A stretch of 64,000 nt of DNA from Bradyrhizobium sediminis (GCF_018736105.1 NZ_CP076135.1:3470001-3534000); one strand, 5' to 3'. Shown: positions 43,503 to 52,546, counted from the first letter of the stretch. Translations and numbers: made by a program. The notes: generated by a model from the sequence alone, not told the origin.

Positions 43503-43854
43503 GCGAAATCAACAGCTTAGCTGCTAAAATGGGCAGTCGCGACCCGCGCATTTGACTGCGGGGGCAACAAGCTCTCTGTCTCGTCAAAAAACATCAACCA
43601 GCGCTCTGCCCGCACCGCCGGTTGATGTTCCTTACGCGCAACGGCTTCCCTGCTCGATACCAAGCCTTGGCTGTTGAAAGCCGTTGCCCGATGTCCGCTC
43701 CTGATCGCTCTACGGACATGTGTCCGACATCGCGCCGTGTCCGTTTTGTGCCCCAAGAGGGGACATTCAGCCAGGCGCTTCTCTGCATTTCAGAACTGCT
43801 GACGGCAACGCAAATTGCGCCGGACGGCGCCTTGCCGCCGGAGGCAGCATCACC
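43503..43854. other. Gene-poor spacer after tRNA-Thr
   Basis: 352 bases without a credible gene. It holds several GTCCG/CGGAC half-sites, including the dyad CGGACA-TG-TGTCCG (43713-43726), and a CCGATGTCCGCTC string (43688-43700) that recurs at 44678-44690 on the other side of the RlpA-like gene. I see no tRNA-adjacent integrase or attachment repeat of the tRNA end. Confidence 0.4.
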
Positions 43855-44427
43855 TCAAAGATCGGTGGCGGCGACGTCATCGAGGCGCTCCCACTGTCCA
43901 GGAGGGTCGTGCTCGACTTCATTCGCGTGCGATGTTCCGCCAACCGGTCCGGGGGTCCAATAGTCGCCGGAAAGCGGCCTGACGCTTACGCCATAAATTA
44001 CCCCGAGCTGCAGGCTTGGATCGAAATGGCGCATCGCCCGCTCATTGAGGTCAATGATGCGGCCAGGCGTTAGTGGCCCCACGTCATTGATCTTGACGAT
44101 GACTTTCTTGCCCACAGCCTCAACGAGGGCATACGTCGGCCTCGCGCCAAACAGGACCCCACCGAATTTCTGGCGCAAACTCGTCCTGATGGCAGCCGCC
44201 CAGACCGAAGGATCATAGCGCTCGCCGGAGGCTGTGTCCGGGCCGCCCTCTCGCCATCCTGGCCGGAACGGATTGTACGTGGATGCTGCGCCAACGATCG
44301 CATCCCCAGAAGCGGCATTGACGACGGCGCTAGAGTGAACCTCACCGATTTCACTTCGAGCAACGGCAACAGAAATGGCGAGCGCAACTACGGCACCGCA
44401 AATTGCGGCGCCCGAGCGAAACAACAT
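43855..44427 (-). CDS. RlpA-like double-psi beta-barrel protein
   Basis: 190 residues. Signal peptide in the first 26 residues (SGAAICGAVVALAISVAVAR). Double-psi beta-barrel features: GAASTYNPFRPGWREGGPDT with SGERYDP, and VIVKINDVGPLTPGRIIDLN with the catalytic-type Asp. RlpA proteins cleave denuded peptidoglycan at septa; small secreted rhizobial relatives also resemble expansins. AGGAG lies before a pair of ATGs; the second (44427) gives better spacing than 44430. Confidence 0.85.
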   Translation of the reverse strand: MLFRSGAAICGAVVALAISVAVARSEIGEVHSSAVVNAASGDAIVGAASTYNPFRPGWREGGPDTASGERYDPSVWAAAIRTSLRQKFGGVLFGARPTYALVEAVGKKVIVKINDVGPLTPGRIIDLNERAMRHFDPSLQLGVIYGVSVRPLSGDYWTPGPVGGTSHANEVEHDPPGQWERLDDVAATDL

Positions 44428-44430
44428 CAT

Positions 44431-45085
44431 AACTCCTTGACTGGATTTTCTGGATCGTTCGGTTCTCGATGCCGCAAAACAGGATCAAGCGAACGCGTCC
44501 GCGTTCGAGCTCGCTCCAATTTTTGCGGATTCGTGCCAATCCTGGCCACAGAACCGTTGTGGGAACCAAGGTGGTCCTCGCACAGGCGTTCTTGTTGTCA
44601 GCGACTAGACAGCAATTGCGTCAGCAGCATGACTGAATAGAGATTTTTGGCTAGGGCGTCTGGGAGCAAGCGTCTTACCGATGTCCGCTCGGGGTCGATC
44701 GCGTCGTTTCCACGATGCGGACGTGAAGTCAGGTTCAGCGACGCTATCCCTCGCAAAGAGCGACGCCTTACATCGATGCCAGAATTGACTTTGATTTGCG
44801 CACGGCCGCTCCGCCGCGGATCATCAACGAGGCCGTACTGGACGTCTTCGCTGCCAAGAACCAGGCCGAGCGAGAGGCGATCGTCGATCGCAAGGCCTAG
44901 CACTGGCTATCGGTGAGTCGCTGGCTGCCCATGCTTCGAGACGCTCGCGCCGCTCGCTCCTCAGCTTGAGGTGGTTGTGCTTCAACAAGCTGAACCTCAT
45001 CCTGAGGAGGCCACGAAGTGGCCGTCTCGAAGGATGGGCTGCAATACCGATTGGTGATTCCAAGTACCAGCAAGACACTCGCCGA
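44431..45085. other. Gene-poor spacer with decayed coding trace
   Basis: 655 bases. A plus-strand frame about 44782-44900 reads RIDFDLRTAAPPRIINEAVL then DVFAAKNQAEREAIVDRKA and stop, which looks protein-like but has no start or body, so may be a gene remnant. A palindromic repeat occupies 44928-45038. The rest shows nothing I can support. Confidence 0.4.
44928..45038. repeat. Palindromic intergenic repeat (CTCATCCTGAGGAG family)
   Basis: CCATGCTTCGAGACG (from 44929) at one end and CGTCTCGAAGGATGG (45023-45037) at the other pair with one mismatch; nested CTCCTCAGCTTGAGGT and ACCTCATCCTGAGGAG arms also pair. I recall this element as widespread in Bradyrhizobium intergenic DNA. It ends about 50 bases before the stop codon of the caspase gene. 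Confidence 0.8.
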
Positions 45086-46891
45086 TTACTTCGCGACGAA
45101 GAAGAAATCCTCCTTGCCCGGCAACGAACCGTAGGTGTAGGGCTCCTGCCGGCCGGCGGTCGCCTCCATCACGTCATCGCGGACGAGGCGGAACACCTTG
45201 TTTATCTCGACGCCCGGCGTGGCGATGCGTTGAACGACCGCAACCGCAAAGGGCGAATTGCCGCCTTCGCCGTCAAGCGCAATCTGCCCGTCTTTCGCGG
45301 CGAACACCACCAGTGTCGCGCCAGTAACTTTGACTTCCGCAAGTCCGCGCCCATTCGTTGATCGCGAAGCGATTGGCGCGCCGGCGGTTGACGCCCTGGC
45401 GACGGCTTCCGGAGCCGCCGTCTTGCGCGGTGCGAAGGGATTGTCGCGGCAGGCGTCGAGCATGACGAGCTTGATTTTTTTCGCCGCGTCCGTCGCACGC
45501 AGCACTTGTGACAACGGGACGGCTTCGTATTCGATGTCGCGGTCGACGGCCAGCCGGGCGTCGACCGGAACAAGATAGTTGACGCCTCCCACCTCGATGC
45601 CGTGCCCGGCATAGTAGACCATCGCCCAATCGGAATTCTCGGCCTCGTTGGCGAACGTTCGCAGCGCATCGATCAGCTTTTCGCGCGTCACGTCGCCGGC
45701 AAGCGTGACGGTTTCGAACCCGATGTTGCGAAGGGATCTTGCGATCGCGGCGGCATCGTTGTGCGGATTGGAAAGCGGCGGCACGCTCTTGTAAGCCGAA
45801 TTGCCGATGACCAATGCGACGCGGCGGCCTTGCTTCCCGGCTGGCGGCGTCGTGGCCGCAGGGACGCGCGCGGCCGGCGTCGGGACGGACCTCGGAGAAG
45901 CCGCTTTCGTGGGCGCGGCGTGAATAATGGGCTGGACCGCGCCGGAATTGAGCGCCGCCAGCCTGGCCTTGGCCGTTTCAAGACTGGATTTGCTGACGTC
46001 GGAGCGGTTCTGGCTTCGCGATGCCAGGGCCTTCTCGAACTCGGCGCGCGCACGATTCAAGTCGCCCAGCTTCTCAAAGGTCAATCCTCGTCCGGTATAG
46101 GCGGGAATGCTGTCGGTTTCGAAAATCAGGGTCTTGTCATAGTCCGCCAGGGCGCGCTCGAACTCGCCCCTGTAGCGAAAGGTATCTCCTCGCGTCAGAT
46201 AGCTGTTCGCATTCCTTGGACTGATGCGAATTTGCTTTTCCTGATCGGCGAGCGCGCGGTCGAGGTCTCCCTTCAGCCGCCAGATCTCGCCGCGATTGGC
46301 GTAGGCTCTGACGTCGTTGGGATCTCGCCGAATGGCCTCGTCGTAGTCGGCGATCGCCTTGTCGTAATCGCCCTTGTCCCGCCAGACGAGAGCCCGGTTG
46401 TTGTAGAATACGGAAAACGCCGGCTCCAGGCGAATGGCTTCGCTGTAGTCCGCGATGGCTTTGTCCAGTTCTCCGAGCTGCCACCATGTCGAGGCGCGGA
46501 CGCTGTAGACCCGGGAATTGCTGGGGTCGAGGCGAGCCGCCTCCTCGAGATCGGCGAACGCGCGCGCGGTTTCGCCCTTCCTGTACCACGCCTCGGCGCG
46601 ATTGACCCAGGACCACAGGTATTTCGGATCGAGGCGGATCGCCTGATCGTAATCTTCGATCGCGCGGTTGAATTGTTCCTTGTTCGTAAGAGCCATGCCT
46701 CTCAGCGTATGGATCCTGGCCCGTTCATTCGGCGGTTTCATCCATGACAGCGCCCGGCTGCAACCCGATATCTGTCGGTCGTAATCGGTTCTCTGATTGC
46801 AGTCCTGAAGGTCCCGGTTGTTGGCGGCCATCGCCTGAAAGGCAGAAACAGCCGAAACGGCCACAGCCAGAAGAAAATACCTGATCCGCAT
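45086..46891 (-). CDS. Secreted TPR-caspase (peptidase C14 family)
   Basis: 601 residues. Signal peptide MRIRYFLLAVAVSAVSAFQA (cleavage near AMA), then about seven TPR repeats (for example AIEDYDQAIRLDPKYLWSWV, AIADYSEAIRLEPAFSVFYN, AIADYDEAIRRDPNDVRAYA) to about residue 320, a Pro/Ala/Thr linker, and a C-terminal caspase-like domain from RRVALVIGNSAYKSVPPLSN. Catalytic His is in MVYYAGHGIEVGG (about 428) and Cys in LVMLDACRDNPFA (about 479). The target, probably after Arg or Lys as in bacterial orthocaspases, is unknown. The signal peptide places it in the periplasm, where protein partners could bind the TPRs. It is a single gene flanked by gene-poor spacers. Confidence 0.9.
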   Translation of the reverse strand: MRIRYFLLAVAVSAVSAFQAMAANNRDLQDCNQRTDYDRQISGCSRALSWMKPPNERARIHTLRGMALTNKEQFNRAIEDYDQAIRLDPKYLWSWVNRAEAWYRKGETARAFADLEEAARLDPSNSRVYSVRASTWWQLGELDKAIADYSEAIRLEPAFSVFYNNRALVWRDKGDYDKAIADYDEAIRRDPNDVRAYANRGEIWRLKGDLDRALADQEKQIRISPRNANSYLTRGDTFRYRGEFERALADYDKTLIFETDSIPAYTGRGLTFEKLGDLNRARAEFEKALASRSQNRSDVSKSSLETAKARLAALNSGAVQPIIHAAPTKAASPRSVPTPAARVPAATTPPAGKQGRRVALVIGNSAYKSVPPLSNPHNDAAAIARSLRNIGFETVTLAGDVTREKLIDALRTFANEAENSDWAMVYYAGHGIEVGGVNYLVPVDARLAVDRDIEYEAVPLSQVLRATDAAKKIKLVMLDACRDNPFAPRKTAAPEAVARASTAGAPIASRSTNGRGLAEVKVTGATLVVFAAKDGQIALDGEGGNSPFAVAVVQRIATPGVEINKVFRLVRDDVMEATAGRQEPYTYGSLPGKEDFFFVAK

Positions 46892-47695
46892 GATCCAATT
46901 TCCCTGATCGGACAATGGAATGAAACTAACGCCGCGGTTCGACCTTCGCATCCTGGATTGTGAGGCTTCGAACCATGGGTTGGGACAGACCTTCAACGAG
47001 CCCCCTCGCCCGTCAGGAGTGACCGGCAAACCGCCACAGAAGCCTAGTGCGCAGGCATCGGGTGAACTGTGCGGCCCGTCACGCTTGACGGGATTCCGAT
47101 ATTTTCACCGGCACCGGCAGGTGCTGTAAAAACTCCGCCGGTACGAGCAAGCCATTCGCGTGGTGATGGATTGTTCGACAAACGTCCGGCAAGGCTGAAC
47201 GAAGACTTTACGGTACTGGCGCAGGAAGCCCTTCGCGCCGCGTGGCCGTGTAAGTGTTAGGTCGCCGGCCGCGGGCGCCGTTACCATTTGTCTCGCATGA
47301 TCAGGGGATTGGCCGCCGCGCCAACCGGCTACAGCCAGGCGCAGACCAGCGCCAGGTTGGCCGCGCAGGCCGCCAGCAGCGCGACTGACAGCGTGACATG
47401 CACGCGTTCGCAGGAGGTTTGCAGGGTCATTCTCATGGCCCGCAAAACATCCGGCGATTCTACCCGGGGAGTCTCGCAGGATATTTTTTGGACGATTCAG
47501 GACTCGTTTACGACTCAGGGACTCCCGGCCCCGGGGGCGCCGGATCTGGCGAATCGGCCTGTCAGGTTGCCCGTCACCGGCATGCCCCCCAGCCCTCACG
47601 GGGCTGGATCTGCAATTGAACAGGTGACGGGGCGGCCGGCTGCCGGGCCGCACGAACCCGGAATCGCGAAGGCGAAACCGTCTTGGAGACCGACG
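46892..47695. other. 804-base spacer upstream of the caspase gene
   Basis: No gene of normal length is supportable. The longer open frames (for example the minus frame 47105-47653) are Arg-rich and lack ribosome sites. One short minus frame (47329-47436) encodes 35 residues, with a hydrophobic stretch HVTLSVALLAACAANLALVC, but its ribosome site is weak. Otherwise nothing seen. Confidence 0.4.
47329..47436 (-). CDS. Possible 35-residue membrane micropeptide
   Basis: Starts MRMTLQTSCERVH and forms one likely transmembrane helix ending LALVCAWL. No good Shine-Dalgarno and no known family. Listed because the hydrophobic pattern is unlike the shadow frames around it. Confidence 0.2.
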   Translation of the reverse strand: MRMTLQTSCERVHVTLSVALLAACAANLALVCAWL

Positions 47696-47935
47696 CTACG
47701 GCGTCGCCACTGCCAGCGAAGCCTGATCGCCGGCCCGTGCCACGCAAACCCTCTTGCGGTGCAGGCCCCGGATCGCTCCGGTCACCTTCAGCACCTTGCC
47801 CGCGGCACAGGAGGCGTCCTGCACGTAGGCGATTTCATAGGGTGCAAGGATCAGGGGTTCGGATTTCAGGACGGTCTGGGCGGAGCACGGCACCGCAAAT
47901 GCCGACAAAACCAACCCTAACGCAAAAACACGCAT
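47696..47935 (-). CDS. Small secreted protein
   Basis: 79 residues. Signal peptide MRVFALGLVLSAFAVPCSAQ, mature part about 59 residues with two Cys (DASCAAGKVLKV and RKRVCVARAG) likely forming a disulfide. The TVLKSEPLILAPYEIAYVQD segment seems conserved in Bradyrhizobium as far as I recall. Function unknown. Confidence 0.7.
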   Translation of the reverse strand: MRVFALGLVLSAFAVPCSAQTVLKSEPLILAPYEIAYVQDASCAAGKVLKVTGAIRGLHRKRVCVARAGDQASLAVATP

Positions 47936-48071
47936 GTTCGTTGTCCACCAACCGGCAAAGCCATAATAGCGCATTGCGGGCAGAAGTTCCGGCGCCGGCA
48001 AAAATTATTTTTCGGCTGGCGGCGCAAGCGCCCGCCTGCATCGCGGCGGGTTCTAAATGAGATTTGTAAAC

Positions 48072-48095
48072 AAAAAGGCCGGCGCCAGGCCGGCC
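48072..48095 (-). terminator. Terminator of the outer-membrane protein gene
   Basis: On the minus strand GGCCGGC pairs with GCCGGCC around a five-base loop, followed by TTTTT, 61 bases past the stop codon. Confidence 0.8.
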
Positions 48096-48155
48096 TCTTC
48101 CCGTTTCGTTGCACCGTCCGCCAGTGCCCGGTTAGGGACCTGGCCGGTAGCTGGC

Positions 48156-48872
48156 TCAGTACTTGGCGACGACCGGGCCACCCCAGCCGAAGCGGTAGTT
48201 CAGGCCGACCTTGACCGAGTGCTCGTCGTTGCGGAAGCGGGCGCCGACGACGTCGGGCGGGCCGGCCGTCACGGTGGTGTTGCCGAAGTTGTAATACTGG
48301 TACTCGGCCTTGGCCGACCAGTTCGGCGCGAACATGTATTCGAGGCCGGTGCCGACGGTGTAGCCGTCCTTGTGGTTGCCGTCGGTGGTAAAGGCCGCCG
48401 GGACGCCGGCGACGGTCACTCCGATATTGTTGCTGTCGCGCCAGGCGTAGCCGCCCTTGGCGTAGAGCAGCGCCGGACCCCAGGTGTAGCCGACCCGGCC
48501 GGTGACCGAACCGAGCTGGTTGTTGTTGCTGCCGGTCACCAGCGTGCCGCCCGGGAACAGCACGCCATTGTTATTGCCGCCGTTCAGCCAGCTGTACTGG
48601 GCTTCGGCGCCGACCACCCAGTTCTGCGCGAACTGGTAGTCGAAGCCGGCCTGCACGCCGCCGAGGAAACGCGCGTCGCTGCTCTGCAGGCTGTTGTCGC
48701 CCGCGAACGCGCCGCCGAGATGGCCGCCGATGTAGAAGCCGGTCCAGTTGTAGACCACCGCGGGCGCGGTGTAGGCGGGAGCCTTGGAATAGGTGCGCGC
48801 AGGGATGTCAGCCGCGGCCGCGGGGGCGGCAAACGCGATCAGGGCAGCTGCGCCGAGCAGAAGTTTCTTCAT
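48156..48872 (-). CDS. Outer-membrane beta-barrel protein (Omp25/RopB-like)
   Basis: 238 residues. Signal peptide MKKLLLGAAALIAFAAPAAA, mature start ADIPARTY. The first strand WTGFYIGGHLGGAFAGDN and the ending NYRFGWGGPVVAKY (aromatic strand near the C-terminus) are typical of the eight-stranded porin/opacity family in Rhizobiales. AYTAPAVVYNWTGFYIG is the shared hallmark. Likely abundant surface protein. A dyad ATGGTT-cgt-AACCAT lies at 48957-48971 upstream. Confidence 0.9.
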   Translation of the reverse strand: MKKLLLGAAALIAFAAPAAAADIPARTYSKAPAYTAPAVVYNWTGFYIGGHLGGAFAGDNSLQSSDARFLGGVQAGFDYQFAQNWVVGAEAQYSWLNGGNNNGVLFPGGTLVTGSNNNQLGSVTGRVGYTWGPALLYAKGGYAWRDSNNIGVTVAGVPAAFTTDGNHKDGYTVGTGLEYMFAPNWSAKAEYQYYNFGNTTVTAGPPDVVGARFRNDEHSVKVGLNYRFGWGGPVVAKY

Positions 48873-49162
48873 GATTGGTTCCCCGTATGTCGCCGTCGAC
48901 ATCAATCAAACAACGTGGCCTCAATTAGGTTGCTTCGCGGCAATGCCGGAGCTGTGATGGTTCGTAACCATGACGGGGCGGCAACAAAGCCCTTCGGTTG
49001 CAGCCGGATCGCGGTTTTCCGCCCATAACAGCTCACCTCGCAGCTATAGGCTGCGTCTCCCGAAGCCAGGGTCAGGTTCAAGCCTCGCTGAAATGTGATC
49101 GGATGGGCCCTGCCCGAAGCCGCGGCAAAATGACCGGGAGACGGGCCCGCGGCGCCGGCCCA

Positions 49163-49591
49163 CTACCGCGGCAGCTTTTCCAGTTCCGGAAACGGCGCAT
49201 AGGTCGCGCCGGCGCAGATTTCGCCTGCGTTCTCGACCAGGCGGTCGAGCCGGCCATCGACATAAAGCACGGCGCGTGCGCGCCCTTCGCGATAGCCGCC
49301 GTCGCTATCCCGCGCCGCAAAGCGCAGGCAGCTGACATAGCGCAGCCGCCCGCCGACGGTCCGCTGCACCGGCTCGGCCATCACAGCGTCGCGCACCCCA
49401 ACGGGGTTGTTCAGGTAGGTTCGCATGAACGCCAGTATCTCGGCGCGGTAGTTGGCGGGAAACGGCTGGCTGGCGACGCCGCGATCGTCGGTATAGGTGA
49501 TGCTCCTGCTGTCGTCGCTGCTCACGCAGGCGGCGAGCGCGATCGGCAACAGCAGGATCGCGGCGCGCTTTGCTGATATCCCCAAGTGCAA
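49163..49591 (-). CDS. Putative lipoprotein
   Basis: 142 residues counted from TTG 49591. The lipobox ILLLPIALAAC gives a lipidated Cys at about 22; the mature part has ADVE-free mixed strands and a conserved-looking RFAARDSDGGYREGRARAVL segment, and a Cys pair (SCLRF, GEICAG). No ATG lies in the proper position, so a TTG start is assumed; ribosome site weak. Likely an outer-membrane or periplasmic-facing lipoprotein of unknown role. Confidence 0.65.
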   Translation of the reverse strand: MHLGISAKRAAILLLPIALAACVSSDDSRSITYTDDRGVASQPFPANYRAEILAFMRTYLNNPVGVRDAVMAEPVQRTVGGRLRYVSCLRFAARDSDGGYREGRARAVLYVDGRLDRLVENAGEICAGATYAPFPELEKLPR

Positions 49592-49625
49592 CCCGTGGTT
49601 TAAGGCTCTGACGACCGGAAGCGTT

Positions 49626-49726
49626 CTAGAGCCATATCGGTTCTGATGGAATCAGAACCGGGCTCTATTTTTTTGACGCGCTTTCTTTACGCGAACCGGT
49701 GCCCACTTCGCTCGAAAACGCTATAG
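49626..49726. repeat. Rhizobial intergenic mosaic-type repeat
   Basis: Bounded by CTAGAGC (49626-49632) and GCTATAG (49720-49726). It contains GGTTCTGAT/ATCAGAACC (49639-49659, three-base loop) nested in AGAGCC/GGCTCT, then seven T residues, then a second part with GAACCGGTGCCCACTTCGCT. I know this mosaic as a very common Rhizobiales repeat. The hairpin plus T-run could also act as a terminator on the plus strand. Confidence 0.75.
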
Positions 49727-49889
49727 CCCTTCCCCGCAGCAAATGGAATTCGCATCCCGGTTGGCGGCCGGCGCGCGGCTTGCCGGGAAACGTACCGGCC
49801 CGCCCGCCACTGGGGAAGCAATGGCGTGCGGGCCGGGCCTGATCTCCGCGGGACGCGCGATGGGCAATGTGGATCAAACGCCCTGCGGA

Positions 49890-50117
49890 TCAGTACCAGT
49901 GATGCCGGTGGAAGCGATAGTGATCGCGGAAATGCCTGTGGTGATGACGGAAATGCCTGTGGTGATGGCGGCCCATCCAGGCGTTGGCATTCAGCACGTC
50001 CGGATTCACATACACGCTGTCGGGGACGTGGCCGGTCCGGTCCGGGCCGTGGGCCATCGCGGGCGCCACCGCAAGTACGGAAACCGCAAGCAGCGCGGCG
50101 GAAATGGTCTTCAGCAT
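49890..50117 (-). CDS. Secreted His-rich protein
   Basis: 75 residues. Signal peptide MLKTISAALLAVSVLAVAPA, cleavage after MA. The last 27 residues are a His/Arg/Phe repeat (GRHHHRHFRHHHRHFRDHYR), with about 12 His, a likely metal-binding (Ni, Zn or Cu) segment in the periplasm. GGAGGAC precedes the ATG. Function beyond metal binding is not known. Confidence 0.72.
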   Translation of the reverse strand: MLKTISAALLAVSVLAVAPAMAHGPDRTGHVPDSVYVNPDVLNANAWMGRHHHRHFRHHHRHFRDHYRFHRHHWY

Positions 50118-50376
50118 GGTCGTGTCCTCCGGGGGATCGCGAGGGTGCCGGCCGGATGGCCGGGCTCGTCGATCATGCCCGTGAACCTAATCGCCGCGCG
50201 CTGAACCCATCCTGAAGCACAAACGCGGACTTCGTTCATCTGCATGACAACTTCGTCATGTCCGGCCGGCGGCCGATCACATTGGGGCGATGAGCCGGGA
50301 ATGTTCCGGCGCAGGAGGTGTTCAAATCAGCGGGCAGCGGTGTAGGATTTGCCCTATTGGAAATCGGGAGAGATGC

Positions 50377-50916
50377 ATGAACAGATTTGCGATCAGGTTT
50401 TTGACGCTGGCGACATTTGCGATGGCGCTGGTCACGGCGCCCGTAATCACCAAGGTATACGCCGCGCCCGACGAGTCGCCACCTCCCTCGTCGGAGAAGA
50501 AGAAGAAAAAGACCAGCGAAGTCAAACCCGGCATCGAGGACACCGCCTTCGCCAAGGGTTATCGCGCCGCCTACGCCACGATCTATGACCGCAACGACTA
50601 TGCTGCCGCGATTCCGCAGCTGAAGGCGCTCGGTCACGACGACTCGGCCGCCGTCGCCAACCTGATCGGTTATTCCTATCGCAAGCTCGGCGACTACAAG
50701 GTGTCGCAGATCTGGTACGAGCGCGCGCTGAAGGCCGACCCGAACCACGTCAAGACCTGGCAGTATTACGGACTGTGGCAGGTCGAACAGGGCAACCGCG
50801 ATTCCGCGCAATATCACCTGAACCGGATCGCGGCTCTGACCGGGACCAATAGCGAGGAATATCGCTCGCTGGCCGCGGCACTGGAACAGCCGCCCGGCAC
50901 CGGCCTCGTCTACTGA
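50377..50916 (+). CDS. TPR protein, secreted or membrane-anchored
   Basis: 179 residues. N-terminal signal sequence (MNRFAIRFLTLATFAMALVT), then a Lys-rich linker SSEKKKKKTSEVKP and two TPR-like units (YAAAIPQLKALGHDDSAAVA and KVSQIWYERALKADPNHVKT). GGGAGAG lies upstream of ATG 50377. The frame is open further 5' but starts there are poor. Followed by a terminator. Role unknown, probably protein scaffolding. Confidence 0.8.
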   Translation: MNRFAIRFLTLATFAMALVTAPVITKVYAAPDESPPPSSEKKKKKTSEVKPGIEDTAFAKGYRAAYATIYDRNDYAAAIPQLKALGHDDSAAVANLIGYSYRKLGDYKVSQIWYERALKADPNHVKTWQYYGLWQVEQGNRDSAQYHLNRIAALTGTNSEEYRSLAAALEQPPGTGLVY

Positions 50917-50934
50917 TCGACGCGACGTTCAACG

Positions 50935-50972
50935 AACCGGCGCAATCCTTGAAAGGGTTTCGCCGGTTTTTT
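50935..50972 (+). terminator. Terminator of the TPR gene
   Basis: AACCGGCG (50935-50942) pairs with CGCCGGTT (50961-50968), followed by T residues to 50972, 19 bases after the stop. Confidence 0.75.
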
Positions 50973-50983
50973 GTCGTCACGCC

Positions 50984-52546
50984 TCACTTCATCAGCGCCT
51001 CGACCTCCGACCGAAACGCCTGGCGCGCGCCGTCGCGCGAATAGAACATGTGGCCGCCCGAATAGACGACCAGCTTGACGCGCTCGGGCGAGGCGTAGGC
51101 CGGCAATTGATCGAGCAGGATCTTCGAGCCGAAATACGGCGTCGCCAGATCAAACAGCCCGTGCGCCACCAACAGCCTCAGTTTCGGGTCGAGCGCGAGA
51201 ATCTGCCGCAGCTGGGAAATCGATTCCGGCGGATTGATGCTGCGGCCGAAATCCCAGGCCCCCTCCACCGCGCCATTGAGCAACCGGTAGGAGCCGACCG
51301 GCCGCCAGTTGAGCTTGCGCGTGGTGAGGTCGACCACCGCGCTGGTCAGCGGAGCCACCAGCGGTTCGCCCGAGGGATCGCCGAAACGATAAGAACTCGA
51401 ATCCGGATAGGGATCGAAGCCCGTGACCGAGGCGTCGTAGCGGCCGGTCACCCTGCCATTGCGCCGGTCGAACTCGCGGCGAAACTCGGCGACGGCGAAG
51501 CGCCCGGCGAGCCTGCGGCTCACTGAAGCATCGATCCCGGTCAAGGTTGCCACCCTGTCGGCGAGCCGCATGGTCGCCTCGGTATCGGCCAATCCCCTGA
51601 TGAGGTCGCTCAGGAATTCGCCTTGCGCATAGCGCTCGACATCGGCGAGGTCGGCGCGGGTCACAGCACCCTTGACCGCGCCCTTGGCCTCCCGCGCCAC
51701 CGCCGCCATCGAAGGAAGGCTCCAGACATATTGCAGCAGACTGGAGCCGGTGAATTCGCGGAAGTCGAGCAGCGGCGAGACCAGGATCAGCCCCCTCACC
51801 CCGATGCCCTGGTCGACCTGCAGATTGCGGACGATCTTCGGCCCGCGAATCCCGCCATAGCTTTCGCCGGCGACGAATTTCGGCGACAGCAGGCGGTCGG
51901 ATTTCTCCAGCCAGCGGCGGATCACCAGTGCGATCGAGTTGACGTCGCCGTCGACCGAATAGAAGCGCTTGCGCACCTCCTCGCCGCTGGCGACGAAGCG
52001 GCTGTAACCGGTGCCGACGGGATCGATGAAGACGAGATCGGTGAAGTCCAGCCAGGTCTCGGCGTTGGGCAAGAGATCCGGGGACGCGGACGACGTCATC
52101 GCGTCGGCGTTGATGGCGAGCCGCCACGGACCGGCAGCGCCGAGCTGCAGCCAGGCCGAGGCCGCGCCCGGCCCGCCATTGAAAAGGAAGGTCACCGGCC
52201 GGCTTCGCGCATCGGCGCCATTGAGCTGGTAGGCGGTGTAGGCGATGTCGGCCTGCGGCTCGCCCTTGTCGTCGAACAGGGGAATCGAGCCGGCGGTAGC
52301 GGTGAAGTCGAGCGTTCTTCCGGGGAGAGCGAGCGTGTGTTTGGTCGTCGAATCCTGCGGCAGGCGGTGCTGCTCGGCGGCCGCTGGGGTAGAAGCCCCC
52401 GTTGCGCCCGCCTTCTGCCCGGACGGCGTCGTCGCCGGTTGCGGCTGATGATGCGCGTCCTCGGCGCGCGCGCCTGTCGTCGCCGCGAATGCGAGGAACA
52501 CAAGCACGACCAGCGCATAACGCTGCGCGGCAGGGCGAATGGCCAT
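50984..52546 (-). CDS. Serine carboxypeptidase (peptidase S10) family protein
   Basis: 520 residues. Signal peptide after MAIRPAAQRYALVVLVFLAF, cleavage near ARA. The nucleophile is in VAGESYGGIRGPKIV (about 224), Asp in HGLFDLATPYFG (about 463) and His in YSGGHMFYSRDG (about 500); the oxyanion segment FLFNGGPGAASAWLQ is also present. S10 peptidases remove C-terminal residues at acid pH and are uncommon in bacteria but present in rhizobia. Predicted periplasmic. Confidence 0.9.
   Translation of the reverse strand: MAIRPAAQRYALVVLVFLAFAATTGARAEDAHHQPQPATTPSGQKAGATGASTPAAAEQHRLPQDSTTKHTLALPGRTLDFTATAGSIPLFDDKGEPQADIAYTAYQLNGADARSRPVTFLFNGGPGAASAWLQLGAAGPWRLAINADAMTSSASPDLLPNAETWLDFTDLVFIDPVGTGYSRFVASGEEVRKRFYSVDGDVNSIALVIRRWLEKSDRLLSPKFVAGESYGGIRGPKIVRNLQVDQGIGVRGLILVSPLLDFREFTGSSLLQYVWSLPSMAAVAREAKGAVKGAVTRADLADVERYAQGEFLSDLIRGLADTEATMRLADRVATLTGIDASVSRRLAGRFAVAEFRREFDRRNGRVTGRYDASVTGFDPYPDSSSYRFGDPSGEPLVAPLTSAVVDLTTRKLNWRPVGSYRLLNGAVEGAWDFGRSINPPESISQLRQILALDPKLRLLVAHGLFDLATPYFGSKILLDQLPAYASPERVKLVVYSGGHMFYSRDGARQAFRSEVEALMK

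Noticed and set aside
43428..44430. tRNA-Thr as integration site of a genomic island
   Set aside because: No integrase and no repeated copy of the tRNA 3' end downstream within the window.
45086..46891. TPR-caspase as part of an anti-phage defence island
   Set aside because: Signal peptide sends it out of the cytoplasm and no nuclease, toxin, gasdermin-like or sensor gene is adjacent.
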